A stretch of DNA of 64,000 bases, from the NCBI GenBank assembly GCA_028641055.1, contig CM054057.1:400070541-400134540 (forward strand). Direction: 5' to 3'. The stretch comes from Alopecurus myosuroides. Lineage: Eukaryota; Streptophyta; Magnoliopsida; Poales; Poaceae. The notes below the pieces were generated by a model, which was given only the letters and a program-made list of their open reading frames with translations, ran no database searches and had not been told where the DNA came from. The position numbers were made by a program, and so were the translations under genes. Below are positions 43,601-54,140 of this stretch, piece by piece. Numbering within the stretch: position 1 is the first letter of the stretch; each line of letters opens with the position of its first letter.

Positions 43601-44240
43601 TTCAACTGAAGCTTTCCAGGAGTTTACTGATCTGAGTGGCAATTTAAATAATGTTCAGTTGACTGATTCTGAGGACAGTTGGAGATGCAATTTCAATAAA
43701 GGGGTATACACCTCCAGAAATTTCTATCAGATGCAATTTGGTCATTTAAGTCTTGATGGGCCAGCAAAGTGGATATGGAAATCCAAATGTATGTCAAAAC
43801 ATAAATTCTTTGCTTGGTTGATTCTCAAGGATAGGATTAATACAAAGGATATGATCAAAAGGAGAAAATGGAAGATTGAAGATACAGATCATTGTGTTCT
43901 TTGTTGTGCACAGTGCAATGAGGACTGGATACATCTGTTCTTTCAATGTGTTTTTAGCTCCCGAATTTGGAATTATTTGCAAATAATTTGGAGTGATGAC
44001 ACACTTGTGCAAAATCTCACTGCTGCCAAAAAGTCCTTCAAGGGGCCATGTTTCACAGAGATTGTGATTATTGCTTGCTGGAATATTTGGAAGCAGAGAA
44101 ATGGAGTAATTTTTAAATCTGAAAGGCATTCCTTTATGGGATGGAAAGTGGGCTTTCTGTTGGATCTCCTTATGCTTAAGCATAGGTTGAGTGCTGCTTT
44201 GGCTGCTGATTTAGCTTTACGGATTAACTCCTTAACCTAG
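40638..44240 (+). CDS. LINE ORF2: APE endonuclease and reverse transcriptase
   Basis: The start chosen, MDNKAHLVLDW (1200 residues), lies just before the endonuclease; an ATG at 40551 would add 29 hydrophobic residues. Endonuclease motifs: WNVRGLN (N17), LQETK (E46), GDFN (near 149) and SDHLP (near 232). RT motifs: RAPGPDGF, NDFRPISL, FEKAFD (near 590), GVTQGDPLSP and YADD (near 692). A C-terminal zf-RVT type cysteine/histidine region lies near 1044-1111 (CVLCCAQCNEDWIHLFFQC). No RNase H domain follows. The protein nicks target DNA and copies the LINE RNA from the nick (target-primed reverse transcription). All catalytic residues I can check are present. Confidence 0.93.
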   Translation: MDNKAHLVLDWIVFDWNVRGLNDKAKRDAVYNKIEESQVSIICLQETKCQDFDHSFIRSFCPKRFDQFVFSPSVGASGGLIVLWNSSIFSGELLEVHRSAIHIKFTSTHNSTSWNLVNVYGPCKGVERDNFVTWLYNLSIPIHQNWMILGDFNFFRSLDNRNKPGADLNDLFIFNDIISHLGLLELPVKGRNFTWSNMQRDPLLVQLDWFFTSCQWTLDYPNTMVLPMSKITSDHLPCMVKIGTNIPKAKIFRFENHWVRQPGFMDLVTKIWNTPVLAKSITSKITAKLKNLRYALKDWGKNLSQLKILIDMSSKVILFFDQLEDLRQLNVPEFNFRLIVKKHIKNLLALQSDYWKQRCTIRSARLSGENTKYFHARATERFRRNSIPSISDTSGNLLVDHMDKAAAFWSCFKNRMGVSCPPMSDFDLSVFLPEVDGLETLANPFTVEEIEGVVKHLKPDRAPGPDGFTGLFIKHCWSIIKEDFVKLCNDFHSAKISLESINGSFITLIPKINSPETVNDFRPISLTNTCLKFITKILANRFQDKIFGCIHANQYGFIKSRTIQDCLAWCFEYIHQCKHSKKRVVIFKIDFEKAFDTIEHSAILQILKFKGFPPLVIKWVKEILASGSSSVLLNGVPGKPFVFKRGVTQGDPLSPILFVLGGDLLQSIVNLALREGRLRLPIPIGGDFPIVQYADDTLVILPAEPDQLLVFKDLLNLYARLTGLKVNYNKSSMIPINLSQQETVSLASVLDCSVASMPFTYLGLPMGTTKPTIKDFAPLIDRIERRLSATVSFLSYGDSLVLVNSVLSSLPSYYMCTLVIPKGVIDIIDKARRRCLWRKDKNKQRVNSLAAWDMVCRPKNKGGLGIINIQIQNRALLLKFLAKLYNSVDIPWVHLVNNAYYFQTVPHAVTSCGSFWWRGVMQLAETWCSLSSCALGNGSTGLFWKDSWMGQPLAIKFPRLFSFAIDPLSSIRDILLLADFSDAFVLPLSTEAFQEFTDLSGNLNNVQLTDSEDSWRCNFNKGVYTSRNFYQMQFGHLSLDGPAKWIWKSKCMSKHKFFAWLILKDRINTKDMIKRRKWKIEDTDHCVLCCAQCNEDWIHLFFQCVFSSRIWNYLQIIWSDDTLVQNLTAAKKSFKGPCFTEIVIIACWNIWKQRNGVIFKSERHSFMGWKVGFLLDLLMLKHRLSAALAADLALRINSLT

Positions 44241-44313
44241 TCTGGGATAGACTCTCTTAGTCTCATCTCATGTATATTTGTACATATCTGTAACTGTAAC
44301 GCTTGTGGTTGGT

Positions 44314-44319
44314 AATAAA
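44314..44319 (+). terminator. polyadenylation signal of the LINE
   Basis: AATAAA in the 3' UTR, about 36 bases before the A tail. Confidence 0.65.
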
Positions 44320-44362
44320 GGGCTGTGGGGTCTCCCCTGCAGTAGAAAATGTTTCAAAAAAA

Positions 44363-44375
44363 AACATCGAACAAG
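44363..44375. repeat. right target-site duplication of the LINE
   Basis: AACATCGAACAAG directly after the A tail; exact copy of 37422-37434. The first two A bases could also belong to the tail. Confidence 0.92.
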
Positions 44376-44402
44376 CAGTAAGGTTTTCCTATAGATAGTC
44401 CT

Positions 44403-44414
44403 GCTCTGATACCA
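44403..44414 (-). other. primer-binding site of B2
   Basis: The complement is TGGTATCAGAGC, five bases from the LTR end (spacer AGTCA on the minus strand). Confidence 0.9.
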
Positions 44415-47400
44415 TGACTTGTCACGACCCCGGACCCAAAGGTATACATACTGTTATGTGCTCCTAGTCATGGAGCCACAAGGGCATCAGGGTTACCATC
44501 CCTGGCCGCAACAAACAACGACAGGCAGACCGGATTCATCGGCACGCAGGCCGGATCACCACGGTACTACTACTCCTTGTGTCCATGCTAGTCATAACCA
44601 ACCATGCATATCAAAGCGTCCACGAATTGTATGAAACTGGAGGAACGGGACCAAAGCTATACAGAGATGCTATGTGTCCAGAAAGTGCAACAACAATCAA
44701 GGGTTAATGAGGTTACCTCACCCCAGGCTGAATCAGATCGGCAGGCGGGCTCGGACATGGATCATCGGCTCCACAACCCCTCGACTGCGACAACTATGCA
44801 GGCATAGCCAAAACTGTATAACAATGAGCTCGAAACCAACAACCGATCAAAGCAACACTCTAGACATGGAAGCTGTATTAAACAGGTGTTACTAGAGTAT
44901 AGCTTTACAAACAGAGGTCACACGACCCAACATTACATCAGTCAACGGAAGGTAAATTATGTTGCTAGTCAACATGAACCAAAAAGGCCTAAGAGGCCGC
45001 AACATAAGGCGACGTCCCAGCCCATAGATTCCAAGCTGCTGCCTAGGAACCCCAAACTATTCGTTTATGTCCACGTCAGAAACACCACCACTGGGAGTTG
45101 GCCATCCCGTCAACAGGGAGTTGGCCATCCTCCTGACGGCACCTGTCTCTGTGAGGCGGGGTCAAGATCCGTGTACGTCCATCACTTGGCCCCGGTCACG
45201 CCCTAACGGAGCATTTTGTTTTCAAAATGTTTAAAAGGTTTTGATTGCGTTCCCGAATGGAAATCTCAAACTACTTGACTCATGGATCTGGCCAAACAAG
45301 TTAGTTGGTCGAGCGCGGTTACTTAGACCCCGCGTGTGGTTGCACGCTCAGTTTTGGCTTCCGCTCGAGACCTTAATCCTATGGTTGGCGAGTATAGGAC
45401 GAACAACCACTTCCCAAGTGGCCTCCCATACCAGCCTTAGTCAAGTTATCCACACAATGCTCATCTCACCACATCATCATATCATACTAGGTTATCGCAG
45501 CTCTGATTCATCAACCGGATGGAGCAGAGGTAACAAACATGTATGACTAAGCGAAGCAGATATGGGGCTCTCGCAATCCGCACAATCAAATCTATGGTGG
45601 CTAGGAGCAGTGGATCAGGATATTGAGGCAATGCAGTATATAGGTGACCTATATCTACTGACATCAAATACTTTGGAATCGAATGCAAAGTACGAGAGTC
45701 AAATGTTGTTGGAAAACATATATGAGCAGATAAGAGGTTATGCTTGCCTTGGTTATAAGAAAACCAATAGAAATGTCTTCTCGGATAAGTGCTTGACTTG
45801 TCGGTTAAGATCAAGTATTCACCAAAGCATTGTTGGCCTTCTCTTCGGAGTTGCGTTCTACCGATAAGAACAAACACCGGAAAGAAAAACAACATTCAAC
45901 ACATGACATAATGCAATGCGCAATATGTATGCATGAGCAATTTAATGCACTGAAATAAAGCCCTAAACATGATCGTTGGGTTGCTAGGGTTCATATGTCA
46001 GTAATGCAGTTTTTCTGAAATTAGCCCGAAATAGACCCGGAGGGGCACTTCGGGCGATTCTGAAAGCGAGTACAAGTTGAAGTGCTCAAATGGGTTTTAA
46101 AACATCATAAATAGGTTGCATTTGTCATTTTTGAGCATTTTGGTATATAACTTTTAATTTTCTAATTTTATTGAATAAAAACTTATTTTTCTATTTTTAA
46201 AAGAATTGAACAACATTAAATAATGCTCATTTTTTTTACTTTGCCAAACATGTATGGAAGTGACATATTCATGTAGAGTATATTTTTTTGAACATTTTGA
46301 ATATTTTCCATATTTTTCTGAGGTTTAAAACATTAGTTATTGAATTATTAGAACTGATCATTTTCTGTAATTAATAAACAGTAGAGGGCCTGTGACGCCC
46401 CGAGATCGGGCACTATGCAGATTTCAGCATTCCCGCCAAAATCCACATAATAACCGATTACAGGTTGCCACTTGTGATAACATTACAACAGTTCACGAAT
46501 AATCCACAACAACAACAGAAAAGATATATACAAGATGACTCAAACGGGCCAAGGATACAACTGATACAATACAAAGATCCAAATAACAGTGGAAGAAACA
46601 ACATAGCGTCCGGCTACGGACAAGATACAAATTGCACTAAGAGTCCTGAAGATAACTGATGGCGTCCAATCCCTGCCCAGGCCAAGCCGGAGGGATTCCC
46701 AAGCTAACGTCGTCAGACTTCAAACCTGTTGACTGCAATGTTGAATATGCAGCCACGGAAAAGGATTTGTGGGTCAGTACGGTTAAGTACTGGCAAGTGG
46801 ATAAACCATACTCACAAGATACCAGCGTATCCAATCATCACAAGGTACAAATACTTTGGGTACAACGGAAAAGGAGGGGATTATTGCAAATAAGCGGCAG
46901 CGGGCTGCACTAACTAACTATAGAGACTCGCTACAACATCCGGCTAAAAGAAAAGGATAAGATAGCGTGTCGTAACCAACTACAACTAACATCAAACAAA
47001 CCCATCCTGGATCTCACCCCTTATCCAAAGAAGCAATCCGAGGATAACTCACACAGTTGGATTAATGATGGTTCAAGTTATTGTGTCAATAAGACTATTA
47101 CTAGTCAAGTTATCATTAGTTAGGTGTAAGTTGTTCTGAGTACTTGTTAGCCAGTACTTTCACCAAGTCAACCATAACCGCGGAAAACACGGCTTCTCGA
47201 GAAGATTTAACCCTGCAGGGGTGCACCAATTTGGCCGTACACGTAAGAATATCCCGCCAGACGGGGATCAAACCCACCAAGCGAGGTACTCAACACAACC
47301 CAACTCTTCTTCGCATCAAGCCCAAAGAACCCCGTGCAATTGAGCGCACGGCTAATCAAGCCCCACGAAGAAAAGGGGACCCTCATAGCACTCTAAGAAC

Positions 47401-48391
47401 GTGTCTCCCTAAATGCCGACTACAAAAGTTCCACCCTGGCGCCAAGGGTTCGCACCTGCATATGCATGCGGCAAATGGAAAACCCGAACTAAATGAGGCG
47501 ATTTGGACGAGATGCGAATCGAATCAGAATTGCGGGGGGCGCCCATACTCGCTTCCCACATGCGGTTAGCGCGCTCATCATGGATCAGTAGACAAGACCC
47601 TTTTCCTAATTAGGGTCGACACTAGCAGGCCTCAAAACCACGCCGGGCCTCCTACTGGTGCCTTATCATCAAATTATTATTACCCAAAACATTAACATGT
47701 TGTTGATTGAAATGAAACCCAACTATCAAACTAATCAGGTGATCAGACGGACAACAAGACTTGAGCGCAAACAACACTAAGCATGCAACTACGACACAAG
47801 GGCCAACAAGTTAAACAAACAACAGTTAATAGGAAGTGGAAGGAAGGCTATATCATGGCTGCAGGGTAAACAATATGATAGGATCGAGACACAAGCATCG
47901 AATCAAAGGCTAGAATAAGAACAACGGAAATAATCGGTAACAAGTGATGAAAGGCAGCCATTTGGCAGCAAGTGAGTATACTTGCCTGGAATCCAGCAAG
48001 TAGAGGTACATCCGAAGAACCTGTCGTTGCTCACATCATCTCAACGTCCTATCCGCGAAGGAGCAACGAACCTCGAACAAACACCGGATGCAACAATTAC
48101 TACTACGGCAAAAGATCCAGCATGATCAAGATATGGATGCATGACAAGTTTAAAGATGCATCAAAGATAACTAGTTGACATGGTAAACATATTTAAATGG
48201 GCCCATATGCAATTTGGATTGCATTTGGAAAAGCCCATGAATTAATGTTGAATTAAATGATCTACGAATAACCATCATGTGAAAGTGGATTAGTATGATG
48301 CATGGATGATGAAAACAATAAGAAAACAACAATAGATTCAATTTGAAATGAAGTTTACACAAGCATTTGTTGTTTTCACCAATTTTAATTG

Positions 48392-49180
48392 TTCAAAATA
48401 GATAACCAAATTTATATTTGGAAAGAACACAAAATTTTAGATGGAATACATGTTTCATTTGTTGAAAAAGGAATTAAGATGAATTACTTATGAATTAAAC
48501 AAGTTTAAACAAGATTTAATTGAATATAATTCAAGTATGAAATTATTTGAATTTTTATTTGTTCAAAACATTAAACCAAACTCATAATTGAAAAGTTTAT
48601 ACTTTTCTGGTTTGAAAACATATTTTATAAGTTCAAAAATAATTTCATTTGACCAAGTTATGAATTTAGCAATTTAAAATGATTTAAACAAGGTTTAAAT
48701 TATTTAACCAATTTTTTCATTATTCAAAACATGAAATAAAGTTTATATTTGGAAAGGTGGTTCAATTTTGCATGGAAAACATATTTCATTTGTGACATTT
48801 GAATTAATATGATATTAGTTATGAATTTCACCATTTAAATTATTTAATTAAAGCATTAAGTAATTGCATTAGTCTTATTTATTCAAAACAGAAAATAAAT
48901 GTTATATTTGGAAAGAGCATGAAATTTTGGTTGGAAAACATATTTTATATGTCCCATTTGAAATAAAATTGAATTTGTTATGAATTTAATCAAATTCAAA
49001 AGAGTTATTTGAATTTGACTTTTTGAACCCATTTAAAATATTCAAAACAGTAAACAAAATGCATATTTGAAAAGTTCATGATTTTCTGATTGGGATGCAT
49101 ATTTTATTTGTGCAATTTGAAGTTAAATTGGAGGAGATATTAATTGTACAAAATTTAGTTTCAAATTTCTATTCAAAAGA
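48392..49180 (-). repeat. ~160-bp AT-rich tandem repeats in LTR A3
   Basis: The phrase TTCAAAACA starts units near 48392 (one base different), 48562, 48723, 48882 and 49041, with a last partial near 49172. The spacing is 170, 161, 159, 159 and 131 bp. Each unit continues with TATATTTGGAAA and CATATTTxATTTG-like words. Confidence 0.75.
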
Positions 49181-49330
49181 AACAGAACAGGGAATTTTAT
49201 ACAGGGGCAGGGCCACCCACGCTGGCTGACTGTGGGCAACGGCCAGCGTGGTGCCACAGTGGCGTGGGTGGAGTGTGAGGTGGCATTGGGGGCCAATGAC
49301 GGGTGGGTCCGCGCCCTGGGTTAAATCCCG

Positions 49331-49412
49331 AAAAAGAACTGCGCGAGGGGGAATCGAACCCACCCCCTCACGGCGCGCACAGGGGTGTGCTACCACTGCG
49401 GTGCTCTGTGCG
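49331..49412 (-). other. tRNA-like module with Pol III boxes in LTR A3
   Basis: The minus strand has CACCGCAGTGG (49403-49393), a partial A box with an AGTGGTAG core, and GTTCGATTC (49359-49351), a perfect B box. Their starts are 44 nt apart. T5 (49335-49331) follows. The acceptor stem is weak. Confidence 0.55.
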
Positions 49413-51426
49413 TTGTGATGCTAAGTGATTCTGACGGAAGAAGGGGTGTAGTGTCTGCCCTTAACTGAATTTCGACACGCAAGTTTCAGATACTGCAGGT
49501 TCGTGGAAGCAACTTACTGCGGATGCTGGTGATTCTCCCGCCTTGATGCGACCTCGAGGATGTGGTAAGGGGCAGCTACGAGCGCTGGGAGGTGTGGGAT
49601 GACTGGCCCATCATGGCGCTGTGCACGGTTGAATGACAGTGGACATAGCCCCCGTGTTGGAGCTCCTCTGCAACAGGTTCATGGCGGACCGAACAAAGTT
49701 CAGAAACTCCCGTCGACAAACAGCAGGGAAACGAGCTGGGAGATGACCGGAATCGGAAGAGAAGACCACCTGGAGGGTTATGTCGAGGTCTTTCCGGCTT
49801 GAGGGCGATCAAAGGCGATGGATTTCGACGGCGGAAGTGTTCGGCCGGGAAGGGGGAAGATGATACCGATGACGAACGAGAGCAACGCGGCCCGATCCCC
49901 TGCACCATGAGGTAGAGGACGTCACGACGGAGCTCCGGGGAGTAAGGGCCTGGCTACAGGAGGATGGTGACGGCGGGGCGACGGGGAGGCAGTGGTGGTG
50001 GTGTTTGTTCGGTCACAGAGAACAAAAGTGAGAGGTGGGAGGGAGAGAGAGGGAATTGGCCGCGGAGGAAGATGGGAGAGGGTCTAGCGCACGCAGGAGG
50101 TGTTTTATGGAGGGCTTAGGCGGTACGGCGGACATCGGAGGGGGTTGAGGGGATCTCACGGTGGTGGAGGAACGACAGCGACAGGAGCCCTCCTCCTCTG
50201 CGTCCGTACGAGGAAGACGAGTGAAGTGGGCTGGAAAAGGGAGGGGAGATGGGCTGGAGTGGTGGGCTTGGCCAGGTGGGCTAGAGGGGAAGAAAAAAAA
50301 GGGCTGGTCTGCCTCTCTTGTTGTTTTTTAATTTTCTGGTTGCACCTTTTTTTTGTAGAAAAGAGAGAGAGAGAGAGAAAAGGATAGGGATTTTGGGAGT
50401 TTAACTTTTTAGGAAAATAATGTTATTAATTTTCAAAACAGTAATGTCAAAGCAATGTTAACCTTAATTTCAAAAATTTGAAATATTAATTTGATTTTAA
50501 TTTGTTAGTTGAATTACAAGTAGGGTTTTCACATAGCTTTGATTTTTAAAATAAACAAGTTTTATTTAATAAACTCAAACACTATGAAAACTTAGTGAGT
50601 CTAAAATGCTTGCAAGATTTTAATTCTTAAACCACAATTGGATCATGCCAATTATGGAGGAATTGATTTGAATTTGAATTTACCATTAGGGTGTTGATAA
50701 AAAGGAATTTTTATTTAACAAGCAAATTAAATAAATCAACTTCAAAGCTAGTGGAAACAAATTGTTTAGTTTGCAATTTTTAGATTGGAAATTTTGGACA
50801 TGTTTTGAAAGTTTAAATTGGTTTGAACTTTTCAGTTGTTTTGAAAACATGGTGCAATGCATATGATGCATGTGATGCAAAGCAAAAGGAAAACAACCCA
50901 CTTTCTACTTAGGGGGGAACACCCCAGGTGTTACAGGGCCCACGTGTCAATTTAAACATTTTATTTAAATAAAAACTCCGAATAACCTAGAGCCAACACG
51001 TGGCCAGCCGGGGACAGACGCGGACGCCGGCGACGATTCCGGCGACCCTAGGATGCGTGGTTAGATGCGTTGGATGCGCCTCATCGTGCTCTACCTAACC
51101 GTGGCGGCGCTGCCCGCGGAAGGTCAACGACAGCGAGCCGCCATGCTCGGGAAGCGGCGGCGGCCGCGGGTTTCCAGCGAAACGGCGATTCCGGCCACGG
51201 GAGGGAGCGAGGAAGGTGCCGTAGGGGAGTAGAGCTCACCGTGAGCTCGATGGTGTCGTCGGTGACGCGAATGGAAGCCAAACAGCGGCTAATCGAGGCG
51301 GCGGAGCTTCACCAGCCGCGGGGAAGAAGGAGTCGATCTCGGCGGGTGCGGCCTCCTCTGCTGGTGTGCGTGCTCGAGGACGGAGAGGGGAGGATGGTGC
51401 ATCTCCCAGAGGGCTCAGCGAGGCGC

Positions 51427-51443
51427 GGGGGGGGGGGGGGGGG
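51427..51443 (+). repeat. run of 17 G
   Basis: An uninterrupted G homopolymer in the GC-rich part of LTR B2. It may form G-quadruplex structures and its exact length is prone to sequencing error. Confidence 0.85.
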
Positions 51444-52011
51444 CTCGAGGTAGCCGGAAGGGCAGCAAACGGCGGCGGCCGCGGCGAGCTAGGGTTTCTG
51501 CCAGAGGGAAGAAATGAGAGAGAGAGAGGGAGTGAGCGGAGGGGATAGGGAGGGAGAGGGAACCGAGGGCATCCTCCGGGGTCCATCCGCGCAAGGAGGG
51601 AGGCAAGCAGGGAGGACGTGGAGACAAAGGCGTCGGCCACAGAGCTGCTTACCGGGGAGGAGGAAGACGATAAAAGGGTTTTTTTGAAAACCCCCCTGGA
51701 AAAGATGAAACTGCAGTGAGGTCCTTCTCTGCTTTAAAACAAAATAGGAAAGAAATTTTTAAGGGCCCTTTGGAATTAGAAAAATTGGCAAAAATAACTT
51801 TTGAAAAGCTTATAAAATTTCCAACCTAACAATGTTTTTTTTTGTTTTCCAAAGATGAAAATATTTTTAGAACAAATTTTGGGTGACCACTTTAAGTGGT
51901 TTTTGGTCATTTCATTTATTAATTTCAAATGCAAAATTCTAACCAATGTTTTCATGCATGTATGAGATGCCAACAACACAACCCTTTAGTATCAAACTAT
52001 GGGATGTTACA

Positions 52012-54140
52012 GTAGTACCCGCTATGCACGCCCATCTCTTTGCCGCTGTGCACTCTTATTTTTCGGCCAATTTCGTCGACCAGCACAGCTCACCGAAGGA
52101 GGAGGAGGTAGCATCCATCAGATCGTGATCCAGCGGCCAGGACAGAAGCAAGTGAGCGAAGCGTTTCTTTTAATCTCGGCAGCACGATTCTATTTACATC
52201 ATGCGGCTCAGAACGCCGATCCGCACGGAAAACCCCCAACCAATCAGAACGCTCCGTTGAGCTCTCCCCAGATCGATCATTTTTCTTTTAAATCCAAATT
52301 AAAACATAATTGAATTAAAACTTGTAAAATTCATATCTTTTGCTGGGTAACTCCAAATTAGATGATTTTGGACATCTTGAAATCAGCAAATGTGTAGAAT
52401 ATTTTAGAGAAATAATATTACATTTTTGTAACATGCACACACATGTTCTTTATAGATCTATACTAATCACTATTTTGGGCATAACTTTATTTTTACAAAT
52501 TCTTTTTATGTGATTCAAATTTCTATGGGTTTTTGTTGATGTCCCCTATCCAATAAAAGCAAAATAAAATATTACTGGATCAATTTCGTAACACTAGCCA
52601 TTGAAATCAACTTATAGCCCTTAATTGAACTCAAATAATGTTTATTTTTCAAATATGATTTAGTGTTTGTTTTCCATGCATCATGACCAAGTTATTAACA
52701 CTAGAAAACAATTTTGCTAGTAATCTTGCCGTTTGTAAATTTTGTGCATCACTTGTTCGTTGCATAGCATGCATACATGTTTTTGTATTGTTTTATATAT
52801 TCTATGTTTATGTGTTATGTTTTGTTTGTTATAGATTTTGAAGAGGAGCGAGACTACTCTTGTTGTAGTTTATCTTTTTTCTCTTGTTCATCCTTTTGCC
52901 AAGGCAAGTGACACCATCAAATCTCCATATTTTTACCATGCATTGCTAGAGTTTTTGAGTAGTATGCATGATAGGAAATTTTTCTAAGTATTATGCTATG
53001 CTAAATCCTGGTAGTGTGTAGACACCCTTGTCATCTTTCTATCCTATCAATTAGATATTGGTAGATGGTATGCAATGCTACAAATTTGTTTTATATATTG
53101 TTGTGGAAAATTATAAGTATAAACCTCAATGAAACACCTCGGTGGAAAGTGGATGGATTGGTTTATGTTTAGTGGGGCCATAGGTCCATATCAATGGTGT
53201 TTATCACCCAAGTAGGATATTTGAGGATGGGCCCCCAGTAACAAAGAGATTCCTAACTCTAAATCTAGTAGCTTCTCGTGTAGCCTTTTGACATATGGGC
53301 TTTGTCTTGATTAACTATGTTTTGAGAGTTCAGCGCATGCTTGACAAGCAGATGTAGCAGAATTATAGGTGGAACGGGTCTTGCTGGTGGGTTGAATTCT
53401 TACCTTTGAAAGATCTCGTCTCAATTCTCTCCTTTTCTTGATGCACTCCGAGTGTATAGGATGTTTGGGATAATTGAATACAAAGTGTGAAAGTGCACAA
53501 CCTCTTCAGAGTTAGAAACTAAGATCTTAACCGTGTCCCCGGTTATGGACAACTTTAGCAGCTGGACAAGGATGGACAGAAGAATCTCAACATCCTTTTC
53601 AAGAAGTAAAATTTGGCTAAGGAAACATTTGTTGTGGTGCACATGGGCTTTATCCCAATGTGCCAATCTTTGATAAGAAAACTATTTTCACAAGTGTTAT
53701 GAGAAAACTAGCTTTCTAGAAATAGCCTAAGCTCCACCGGGCAAAATATGCATGTAGTTTTGACTTGTCGTTCTATATCCACCATAGTGTAATTTGCCAG
53801 TACAATAAATTGTACTGACCTCCTTCAGAGCCTGCATATTCCAACGTGCAGGTAATTCGAATGAAGATTGAGAAGTTCTTGGACTTGAGTCTACACCCAA
53901 CATGTCTGCCTGTGCCACATGCTGAAGATGGAGGCTCATTGCTTTTACTTTTCTTTTGTTTTGAGCTCTGTGTTTTTAGCTAGCCTTCAAGGTTATTCAC
54001 TTTGTAATAAAGATATACTTGTCTATTCTAGATCTCATTGTAATAATTTTGATACTTCTGCAATGATACTTTACATTTTGTACTGTAGTGCTTGCATTGA
54101 TCCAGGGGCTAGCACATAACATGGGAGTTCTTGCATTTTC
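52012..54140 (+). repeat. probable old LTR debris
   Basis: No gene. AT-rich middle, then near 53526-53560 a stretch ACCGTGTCCCCGGTTATGGA that resembles the core motif of LTR families A and B in plus orientation, and near 53960-54110 a 3' end-like part with AATAAAGATATACTTG. The borders are not definable. Confidence 0.4.

Larger units (their letters stand above)
37435..44362 (+). mobile_element. full-length L1-type LINE (6.9 kb)
   Basis: A 5' UTR of about 185 bp, ORF1, a short gap, ORF2, a 3' UTR with AATAAA and a short A tail are flanked by a 13-bp duplication. Neither ORF has a stop or frameshift. Full length plus open ORFs is uncommon, because most LINE copies are truncated at the 5' end. 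The short tail (nine A, two counted in the duplication) suggests some age or trimming. Confidence 0.93.
46391..50935 (-). mobile_element. solo LTR A3 (family A, 4545 bp) with GGGCC duplication
   Basis: It begins (plus strand) TGTGACGCCCCGAG and ends CCAGGTGTTACA, the same ends as LTR A2. GGGCC lies immediately on both sides (46386-46390 and 50936-50940). No primer site or interior is present, so it is a complete solo LTR left by recombination between two LTRs. Several short frames inside are shared with A2 and look non-coding. Confidence 0.95.
34581..52011 (-). mobile_element. decayed Tekay-like chromovirus B2, interrupted by LINE and solo LTR
   Basis: On the minus strand: 5' LTR (52011-50941 plus 46390-44420), primer site, short leader, then degraded gag-pol interrupted by the LINE (44362-37435) and continuing to 34581, where B1 is inserted. 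The remaining 3' part lies outside the window. It is the oldest layer visible in the nest. Confidence 0.78.
44420..52011 (-). repeat. 5' LTR of B2 (family B, about 3042 bp, split by A3)
   Basis: Minus strand start TGTAACATCCCATAG, end GGTCCGGGGTCGTGACA. Solo LTR A3 with its 5-bp duplication separates 44420-46390 from 50941-52011. GTAGT (52012-52016) is the presumed target duplication. The part 50941-51680 is GC-rich and holds chance frames on both strands; no gene is supported. Confidence 0.85.

Noticed and set aside
49169..49908. Short minus frames near the tRNA-like module
   Set aside because: No shared protein between LTR copies; composition effect of the GC-rich block.
51236..51640. 134-codon Pro/Ser-rich minus frame
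   Set aside because: Runs through GC-rich LTR B2 sequence including the G17 run; no domain.
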